Assembly: GCA_946631535.1 (NCBI GenBank)
Contig: CAMPAF010000115.1
Location: 1-8,844, forward strand
Reading direction: 5' to 3'
DNA: 8,844 bases
DNA from: an uncultured Verrucomicrobiota bacterium
Lineage (GTDB): Bacteria > Verrucomicrobiota > Kiritimatiellia > RFP12 > UBA1067
The notes beneath the pieces were generated by a model. That model saw nothing but the letters and a program-made list of their open reading frames with translations. It made no database searches and was not told the origin of the DNA. The translations under genes were made by a program, and so were the position numbers. This document shows, in pieces, positions 1-5,690 of the stretch; positions within the stretch are counted from its first letter, which is position 1, and every line of letters starts with the position of its first letter.

Positions 1-2550
1 GACGGCGCGCGGCACACGTACTGGTTCGACTTCACGCATCCGCACAACCTCAAGTACAGGTACGCCGGCAAGACGTCCTGGTCCGGCACGGCCTACGCGC
101 TCGCGGTGGAGCAGGTGCTGTCCGGCAAGAAGTTTCCCGTCGAGAACCTGCGCCTGATCTCGGGGCGGCCCGACCTGCCGCCCGACGTCGGCGTGACGTA
201 CGCGGGCCCCGAACTCGCCATCCCGCGCGCGGGGCGTCCGCTTGCGCTGGAGCTCATCCTGCGCAACTACGGCACGGCGCCGGCGCGGAAAGTGCGGTTC
301 GCCCTCGACGGCCTGCCGGCCGGCTGCCGCGTGCTGAATGCGGCCGACCTCGCGCCGTCCGGCGAGATCGGCGCGTGCGAGGGATGGGACAGCGTGGGCG
401 ACGACTACGCGAGCGGACAGCTCCCCAACGAGCGGCGGTTCCGCATTACACTTAGCGACCCCGGCGCGGGGCGGCATGCGTTCGGGCTCGCCGTCTCGGC
501 TGACGGCATGGTGCCGCGCCGCGTGCCCGTGACGGCGGAGGTGCTGCCGTCCCTCGGACTTCCCAAGGTGGACCGCATGCCCGCGCCGAAGCCCGTCAAG
601 ACCGGCAAGTACGAGATCGGCGCGTTCCTCTTCCCCGGATGGGACGGCCACCAGTGGCACGGCGTGTGGACGCGCGCGCCGCACCGCAAGCCGGTCCTCG
701 GCTGGTACGACGAGACCAATCCCGAGGTGATCGACTGGCAGATCAAGCATCTCGTCGAGAACGGCGTCTCCTTCGTGTTCGTGGACTGGTACTGGAACCG
801 CGGGCGCCACAGCCACGGCCACTGGCCGCTCGCGTTCGGCAAGGCCCGCCACCGCGGACTGCTCAAGTGGTCGCTCATGTGGGCGAACCACAACGGGCGG
901 GGATCGCACTCGGTGGCGGACCAGGAGAAGGTCACGCGCTACTGGATCGACAACTACTTCCGCGACCCGCAGTACATGCAGATCGACGGCAAGCCCGTGG
1001 TGTCCATCTGGAGTCCGGACGGGATGGAGCGCGACCTGGGGCCCGGCGGCTGTAAGAAGCTGCTGGACGTCTCGCGCCGCCTCGCCCGCGAGGCCGGGCT
1101 GGGCGGCATCCACTTCATCGCGGTGCGCTCGCCGAGCGGCAGCACGGACCGCGCGTTCCTCTCGCGGTACAAGACGCTCGGGTTCGACGGCACGTGCGTG
1201 TACAAGTACATGGACGCCGGCGACCCCAAGGTGCCGCCGCGCGTGGACGGGTTCCAGGATTACAAGAACCTCGCGGACGCGAGCCTCCGCCACTGGCGCG
1301 AGCTGCAGGAGAACGCCGACCTGCCGTTCCTGCCGTCGCTCACGACGGCCTACGACGACCGCCCCTGGCGCGGCGAGATGAGCTTCCCCGTGAAGAACAT
1401 CAACGCGGCCGACTTCAGGCGCATCTGCGCGGACGCGAAGAAGTTTGCGGACGAGACGGGCGTCACGCGCCTGCTCATCGGTCCGCTGGACGAATGGGGC
1501 GAAGGCTCCATCGGCTATCCGAACCGCGAGCTCGGCTTCGGGATGCTGGAGGCGGTGCGCGACACGTTCGGCGAGAAGCCGGCGGAGGGCTGGCCGGTCA
1601 ACTACGCGCCGGAGGACGTGGGGCTCGGTCCCTACCCAAGGGCCAACGACCAGCTGAGACGGCTGCGCGTGCTCGCCATCGGCAACAGCTACACGCAGTC
1701 GCTTGAGCCCGAGCTGAAGAAAGTCGCGCAGGCGGCGGGCGTCGACCTGGACCTGACGATCTTCGCGATCGGCGGCAAGTCGCTCAGCAACCACTGGGCG
1801 AACTGCGCGGCGGCGCTTAAGGACCCATCCAAGAAGCAGTACCATGCGCGCGGGCGGAAGACCAACCTGCCCGAGGTCCTGGCGGACGGCGCATGGGACA
1901 TCGTGACGTTGCAGGAACAGAGCGCGGCGGGCATGTATCCCGAAAGCTTCAGCCCATGGGCGGATCGTCTCGTGGCCTTCATCCGCGAACGGCAGCCGAA
2001 GGCGCGCCTCTACTTCCAGCTCACGTGGGCGGATCCTGCCTTTTCGCCGCGCCTTTCGGACGGACGCGGCGGTCCCGGCTCGCTGAAGATGACGCAGGAC
2101 GAAATGGCGTCCGCGCTGGAGAAGACCTACACGGAGCAGGCGAAGCGCCTCGGACTCGGGTTGATCCCTGTCGGTCCCGCGCTCCAGCTCTACCGCAAGC
2201 GCCTGCCGGTGACGGTGCAGCCGTTCGCGCCCGACTACATCGCCGCGCTGAAGGACGGCGACGTTCCCGACATCAAGGGCGAGCTCGCGGGCTGGTACGT
2301 CTGGGGCAAGGGCGCGCGCTGGAACAAGGACTACGGCGTCTACAAGCTGCGCAAGGACCACCACCACCTCAACCGCGAAGGCAAGTATCTGCAGGCGTGC
2401 GTCTGGATTGCGGCGCTGACGGGCATCAACATAGCCGAGCTGCCGTACGTGCCGGACTTTGGCGACGACTTCCGCCGTCGCGCGCCGCTTATCCGCCGCT
2501 GCGCGATGGACGCAGCAGCGTCCACCAGCGCGTGCGGCTTAGTCCAGTGA
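1..2550 (+). CDS. GH99-like (WbsX-type) glycosidase fused to C-terminal DUF4886/SGNH hydrolase, 5' partial
   Basis: The frame is open from base 1, so the gene starts upstream; the GTG at 106 is only the first possible start in view. Counting codons from base 1 gives 849 residues. Residues 1-185 look beta-rich (possible carbohydrate-binding or NEW3-like region). Residues about 202-530 match the GH99-like/WbsX barrel: GAFLFPGWDG near its start, FVFVDWYW around residue 262, and DEWGEGS with E498 and E501. The E-x-x-E spacing is that of the catalytic pair of GH99 endo-mannosidases (family knowledge; the alignment is mine). Residues about 551-849 match DUF4886, an SGNH esterase-like family: VLAIGNSYT with nucleophile S563, IGGKSLSNHW, TLQEQS, and a final D786-H-H-H789 fitting the DxxH block. 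An exported enzyme that cuts and de-esterifies a glycan is my inference; any signal peptide lies outside the window. Family assignment is fairly sure, the substrate is unknown. Confidence 0.85.
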   Translation, partial: DGARHTYWFDFTHPHNLKYRYAGKTSWSGTAYALAVEQVLSGKKFPVENLRLISGRPDLPPDVGVTYAGPELAIPRAGRPLALELILRNYGTAPARKVRFALDGLPAGCRVLNAADLAPSGEIGACEGWDSVGDDYASGQLPNERRFRITLSDPGAGRHAFGLAVSADGMVPRRVPVTAEVLPSLGLPKVDRMPAPKPVKTGKYEIGAFLFPGWDGHQWHGVWTRAPHRKPVLGWYDETNPEVIDWQIKHLVENGVSFVFVDWYWNRGRHSHGHWPLAFGKARHRGLLKWSLMWANHNGRGSHSVADQEKVTRYWIDNYFRDPQYMQIDGKPVVSIWSPDGMERDLGPGGCKKLLDVSRRLAREAGLGGIHFIAVRSPSGSTDRAFLSRYKTLGFDGTCVYKYMDAGDPKVPPRVDGFQDYKNLADASLRHWRELQENADLPFLPSLTTAYDDRPWRGEMSFPVKNINAADFRRICADAKKFADETGVTRLLIGPLDEWGEGSIGYPNRELGFGMLEAVRDTFGEKPAEGWPVNYAPEDVGLGPYPRANDQLRRLRVLAIGNSYTQSLEPELKKVAQAAGVDLDLTIFAIGGKSLSNHWANCAAALKDPSKKQYHARGRKTNLPEVLADGAWDIVTLQEQSAAGMYPESFSPWADRLVAFIRERQPKARLYFQLTWADPAFSPRLSDGRGGPGSLKMTQDEMASALEKTYTEQAKRLGLGLIPVGPALQLYRKRLPVTVQPFAPDYIAALKDGDVPDIKGELAGWYVWGKGARWNKDYGVYKLRKDHHHLNREGKYLQACVWIAALTGINIAELPYVPDFGDDFRRRAPLIRRCAMDAAASTSACGLVQ

Positions 2551-2575
2551 TAGACCTTTACGAATCGCTCTACGG

Positions 2576-2593
2576 GCTGACCAGAAGGTCAGC
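2576..2593. repeat. Perfect 7-bp inverted repeat (hairpin) after the GH99-like gene
   Basis: GCTGACC-AGAA-GGTCAGC forms a 7-bp stem with a 4-nt loop, 26 nt after the upstream stop codon. No T-run follows on either strand, so it is not a standard intrinsic terminator, though it could protect an mRNA 3' end. GCTGACC occurs once more at 2648-2654. Confidence 0.5.
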
Positions 2594-2734
2594 GGAAGAT
2601 GAGCACCGTGCCGTTCAGGTAGCCGACGAGCATCTTGGAACCGGATTGCTGACCTTGACATACCCCCGCGTCACATTCAGATTGCCGTTTCCGTTTATCG
2701 CCGCAAGCCGCGGATTTGTGATATACTTTTCGGC
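2589..2734 (-). pseudogene. Possible decayed 3' end of a minus-strand gene
   Basis: Read on the minus strand, 2734 down to about 2655 encodes a protein-like stretch (AEKYITNPRLAAINGNGNL, then NVTRGYVKVSN). After a shift of frame near 2645-2650, SGSKMLVGYLNGTVLIFR follows and ends at a TGA (2591-2589). In the last 18 codons all but one third position is G or C, as in the real genes here, which is unexpected for intergenic DNA. A single-base deletion would explain the break. I do not recognise the family. The stop lies inside the 2576-2593 hairpin, and the upstream end runs into the promoter and start of the AAA-ATPase gene. The stretch is short, so coincidence remains possible. Confidence 0.3.
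2719..2727 (+). promoter_or_regulatory. Extended -10 promoter of the AAA-ATPase/nuclease gene
   Basis: TGA-TATACT is a good extended -10 element (TGn plus a near-consensus hexamer). Only 7 nt separate it from the ATG at 2735, so transcription would start at or next to the A of the start codon. No -35 is visible at 17 nt spacing (the bases there are CGCCGC), which an extended -10 can tolerate. No Shine-Dalgarno-like run precedes the ATG, consistent with a leaderless mRNA. Confidence 0.5.
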
Positions 2735-4330
2735 ATGGAAATGGCGGAAAAGAAAATCAAGGTGCCCACGACGGGGCTGTTCGACTTCCCGAAATTGATT
2801 CTCGGCGGAGAGGGAAAGTACGTTGACAAGACGGACATGCTGTACCGTCTTGCGTCATCCACCGCAGATGCGCAGCTTTTCATCTCGCGTCCGCGCCGTT
2901 TCGGCAAGTCACTCATGCTCTCCACGCTGCAGGCGATGTTCGAGGGACGGCGCGAGCTCTTCAATGGGCTTGCCATCGACAAGTTGCCGTGGGAAGGGTG
3001 GGAGAGGCCCACGCCCGTGTACAGCTTCACGATGTCGCGGGCCGTCGGCGAGACGTACGAGCTTTTCATCGAGCAGCTGGCGAAACTGGTCCGGGGCCTT
3101 TGTGTGCAGGCGGGAGTCCCGTACGTTGGCGACGGGGCCGTCTCCGGACAGTTCGACGACTTTCTCCAGGCTGCCGCCGCGAAGTCGCCGACGGGGCAGA
3201 TCGTGGTCCTCATCGACGAATACGACGAGCCGGTCGCCAAGTTCCTCGATGACCTCGGCACGCTCAAGAAAGTGCGCGCGGTCCTCCACGATTTCTACGA
3301 GAAGCTCAAGGTCAACTCCGGATCCATCCGCTTCCTGATGATGACGGGCGTCACGAAGTTGACGAAGCTTTCGATCTTTTCGGGACTCAACCACCTGACC
3401 GACCTCTCGATGTCGCCGGACTACGCCACGCTTCTCGGCTACACGCCGGAGGAACTGGACGGACCGCTGCGCGAGAACGTGGAGGTGTTCGCCGCGAAGA
3501 ACGGGATGGACTTTGACAAGGCGAAGAAGGCGCTTCTCTCTTGGTACGACGGCTACCGATTTTCTCCAAAGTCCGAGGCGAAGGTATGCAATCCCGTGTC
3601 GCTCGGCAAGGCGCTGAAAAATGCCGAGCTCGCCAACTACTGGGAAGCGACCGGACAGGCAACGGTGATCGTGAACCGCATCAAGGCTGTGGACGAGATC
3701 CCGGCCGACCTGAACGGGATGGTCGTCGATCCGCTGGAACTCGACGTATGCGATGCCGAGACGATGCCGCTGGCCGCGCTGCTCTACCAAGGCGGCTATC
3801 TCACGATCAAGCGCGTGCGCCCGTCCGGACGCATTGACCTCGGCATCCCGAACGAGGAGGTCTCGAGTTCGCTCGCAAAGAGGTATGTGTCCGCTTTGTT
3901 GCGCAACGGCCTGTCTGACTGGAACGAGGATTTGGCGGATGTGCAGGACGATTTGATCGAAAAGGGCATCGAGACGCTGCTGAAGAAAAACCTCAAAGCC
4001 GCGTTCGCCGCCGTGCCGCACGAGTGGCACATCGAGAATGAGAGGGAGGCGAAACGGTATTTCCTCCTGTTCATGAAGCTGATCGGCGCGGACATCTCCG
4101 GCGAGCGCCAGAGCGCGCGCGGGCGTGCGGACGCGGTTCTCGCGGACAAGAGCGGCGTCTACGTGTTCGAATTCAAGTACGGCAAGACCGCTCAGGAGGC
4201 GCTGTCGCAGGCGCGGACGAAAGAATACGCCAATCCGTGGCTCGACTCCACGCTGCCCGTTTTCTACGTGGGCGTAAACTACGATCCCTCAACACGCGGC
4301 ATCGACGACCCGCTCGTGGAACCGGCGTGA
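2735..4330 (+). CDS. AAA-ATPase-like / PD-(D/E)XK nuclease-fold protein (DUF1703 type)
   Basis: This 531-residue protein is full length for the AAA-ATPase_like plus DUF1703 (PD-(D/E)XK superfamily 9) family. The N-terminal motif GKYVDKTDML (27-36) is typical. RPRRFGKS (52-59) is the family's unusual P-loop with K58 and S59, and IVVLIDEYD (156-164) is Walker B with D161 and E162. WYDGYRF (270-276) is a family signature. The C-terminal nuclease fold shows E457, GRAD with D466, and E479-F-K481. No signal peptide or membrane segment is seen, so it should be cytoplasmic. The family is widespread in anaerobes, often in several copies, and its role is unknown; defence or mobile-element functions have been suggested but are not shown here. 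ATG 2735 is chosen because it follows the -10 directly; ATG 2741 is the alternative. It stands alone, 184 nt after one carbohydrate gene and 115 nt before the next. Confidence 0.93.
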   Translation: MEMAEKKIKVPTTGLFDFPKLILGGEGKYVDKTDMLYRLASSTADAQLFISRPRRFGKSLMLSTLQAMFEGRRELFNGLAIDKLPWEGWERPTPVYSFTMSRAVGETYELFIEQLAKLVRGLCVQAGVPYVGDGAVSGQFDDFLQAAAAKSPTGQIVVLIDEYDEPVAKFLDDLGTLKKVRAVLHDFYEKLKVNSGSIRFLMMTGVTKLTKLSIFSGLNHLTDLSMSPDYATLLGYTPEELDGPLRENVEVFAAKNGMDFDKAKKALLSWYDGYRFSPKSEAKVCNPVSLGKALKNAELANYWEATGQATVIVNRIKAVDEIPADLNGMVVDPLELDVCDAETMPLAALLYQGGYLTIKRVRPSGRIDLGIPNEEVSSSLAKRYVSALLRNGLSDWNEDLADVQDDLIEKGIETLLKKNLKAAFAAVPHEWHIENEREAKRYFLLFMKLIGADISGERQSARGRADAVLADKSGVYVFEFKYGKTAQEALSQARTKEYANPWLDSTLPVFYVGVNYDPSTRGIDDPLVEPA

Positions 4331-4345
4331 CATCAAAAGAGACGC

Positions 4346-4365
4346 GTGCCCACCTGCGTTGGGAC
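4346..4365. repeat. Imperfect inverted repeat in the AAA-ATPase/hexokinase gap
   Basis: GTGCCCAC-CTGC-GTTGGGAC pairs at 6 of 8 positions around a 4-nt loop, 16 nt after the AAA-ATPase stop. No T-run follows, so it is a poor terminator. The 8-mer GTGCCCAC also sits next to the 24-bp repeats inside the methyltransferase gene (8637-8644), but one 8-mer is weak evidence of a shared element. Confidence 0.25.
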
Positions 4366-4372
4366 AAGAGGA

Positions 4373-4394
4373 TGTCGCATCATCATTCGCGACA
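4373..4394. promoter_or_regulatory. Operator-like inverted repeat upstream of the hexokinase operon
   Basis: TGTCGC and GCGACA form a perfect 6-bp inverted repeat separated by 10 nt, ending 51 nt before the hexokinase start. The size and placement suit a dimeric regulator site controlling the hexokinase-hydrolase pair, or a leader stem-loop. I see no convincing -35/-10 pair in this gap, so promoter position and the sign of any regulation are unknown. Confidence 0.25.
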
Positions 4395-4431
4395 CTTCTT
4401 CAGCTGCAATACCCGCCCATGAGCCATGGTT

Positions 4432-4437
4432 GAGAGG
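4432..4437 (+). promoter_or_regulatory. Ribosome binding site of the hexokinase gene
   Basis: GAGAGG lies 8 nt before ATG 4446 and supports that start. The AAA-ATPase gene, in contrast, has no such site. Confidence 0.6.
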
Positions 4438-4445
4438 AAAAGAGA

Positions 4446-5678
4446 ATGAACGAGAAAACACAGGCATTCTTGAAGAAGATCGGCTTCGCGCCAGCGCGCG
4501 AGGACCGCGTGGCGGTGATGCGCGCGTTCGAGGGGGAGGCGGACGCGGCGATCGCCGGCGCGCCGTCGTCACTGCGGATGATCGACTCTTGCCTCTCGTT
4601 CTCGTCCGCCATCCCCGCTACTTCCGCACCGGTCGTCGTCGTGGACGCGGGCGGCACTAACCTGCGCGTGGCCGCCGTCCGGTTTACGGTGGACGGCCCC
4701 GTGTTCTCGCACCTGCACAGGTCGCGGATGCCGGGAGCGGACGGCGTCGTGTCGGCGGATTCGTTCCACGCCGCGATCGCGGCGGAAGTGGACGCTGTCC
4801 GCGCGCTGGAGCCGGAGGTCGCGGGCATCGGCTATTGCTTTTCCTACGAGTGCCGTTCCCTGCCGGATGGCGACGCGGAGCTCGTCGCCTGGTCGAAGCA
4901 GGTCTCGGCGCCTGAGGTGCTCGGTCAACGCGTGGGGTCCGAGCTCGTGCGGCGGCTGGCGGGAGGTCCGCTTCCGGTCGTGGTCCTGAACGACACGGTG
5001 GCGACGCTTCTGGCCGGCCTTTCGTGCCAAGGCAAGGAATGCCCTGGGCAGATCGGCTTCATCCTCGGCACGGGCACGAACGTCGCCTGCGTCGAGAAGG
5101 GGACGATCCGCAACGCCGAATCGGGCGAATGCGACAAGATGGCGCGTTCGCCGTGCGACCTCGCCTATGACGCCACCTTGCCGGATACGGGGGCGGCGCC
5201 GTTCGAGAAGATGGTTTCCGGCGCTTATCTTGGCGGCGTGGGGCATGAGCTTCTCAAGGCCGCCGCGCGCGCGGGACTCATCGGCGGCGCGGGACTTGAC
5301 GGCGTATCGCTTTCCACGCTCGACCTCGATGCGTTTGGTGCGGGCGACATCTCGCCGACGCATCCGCTCGCTGCGGCTCTCGCGCCGAAAGACATCCCTG
5401 TCGCACGGGAACTCGTCCGCGCTGTCTTCCTGCGCGCTGTCGCGCTCACGGCGGCGCACCTTGCGGCGTTCGTTCGCCGTTCGGCAGAGGCGGGACGTTC
5501 GCCCGTGCGCATCACCGCGGACGGTTCGACCTACTGGAAAACGCGCGCCGTGGATTTCGACGGTCTCGTCCGGAAGGAGATCGCCGAACTCGTGCCTGAC
5601 GTTCCGTTCGAGATCGTCCGTATCGACGAGGCGCCGATGGTCGGCGCGGCCGTCGCGGCGATGCGTTTCACCCACTGA
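4446..5678 (+). CDS. Hexokinase, eukaryote-type family
   Basis: This enzyme transfers the ATP gamma-phosphate to a hexose, probably glucose or mannose, in the cytoplasm. The 410-residue protein follows the hexokinase (PF00349/PF03727) plan rather than the ROK or bacterial glucokinase plan. It shows phosphate-1 loop DAGGTNLRV (67-75), FSYE (132-135) and WSK (149-151) where hexokinases have WTK, LNDTVATLLAG with catalytic-base D183, GFILGTGTNVACVE (204-217), FEKMVSGAYLGG (253-264), ITADGSTYWK (356-365) and a terminal GAAVAA helix (400-405). The length is slightly below the usual 430-480 residues, mainly through a short N terminus. A GAGAGG site supports the start. The hydrolase gene begins 12 nt after the stop, so the two probably share an mRNA; sugar freed by the hydrolase could be phosphorylated here (inference). 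Sugar preference cannot be read from the motifs. Confidence 0.93.
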   Translation: MNEKTQAFLKKIGFAPAREDRVAVMRAFEGEADAAIAGAPSSLRMIDSCLSFSSAIPATSAPVVVVDAGGTNLRVAAVRFTVDGPVFSHLHRSRMPGADGVVSADSFHAAIAAEVDAVRALEPEVAGIGYCFSYECRSLPDGDAELVAWSKQVSAPEVLGQRVGSELVRRLAGGPLPVVVLNDTVATLLAGLSCQGKECPGQIGFILGTGTNVACVEKGTIRNAESGECDKMARSPCDLAYDATLPDTGAAPFEKMVSGAYLGGVGHELLKAAARAGLIGGAGLDGVSLSTLDLDAFGAGDISPTHPLAAALAPKDIPVARELVRAVFLRAVALTAAHLAAFVRRSAEAGRSPVRITADGSTYWKTRAVDFDGLVRKEIAELVPDVPFEIVRIDEAPMVGAAVAAMRFTH

Positions 5679-5684
5679 AGAGGA
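5679..5684 (+). promoter_or_regulatory. Ribosome binding site of the exported hydrolase gene
   Basis: AGAGGA starts one base after the hexokinase stop and lies 6 nt before ATG 5691. It fixes the start just ahead of the signal peptide. An out-of-frame ATG at 5686 is not supported. Confidence 0.6.
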
Positions 5685-5690
5685 CATGCC

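Noticed and set aside
106..108. GTG 106 as the true start of the GH99-like/SGNH gene
   Set aside because: The frame is open back to base 1 and the upstream codons look like ordinary protein (YWFDFTHPHNLKYRY), so the start is outside the window.
2576..2593. Intrinsic terminator
   Set aside because: The stem is perfect but no T-rich tail follows on either strand.
2655..2660. Perfect TTGACA as a -35 box
   Set aside because: At 17 nt spacing the -10 position reads CAGATT, and the good TATACT is 61 nt away, so it does not pair with a convincing promoter.
2909..4030. Antisense open frame opposite the AAA-ATPase gene
   Set aside because: The plus-strand frame has Walker and nuclease motifs; the antisense product matches nothing and is Arg/Val/Leu-rich throughout.
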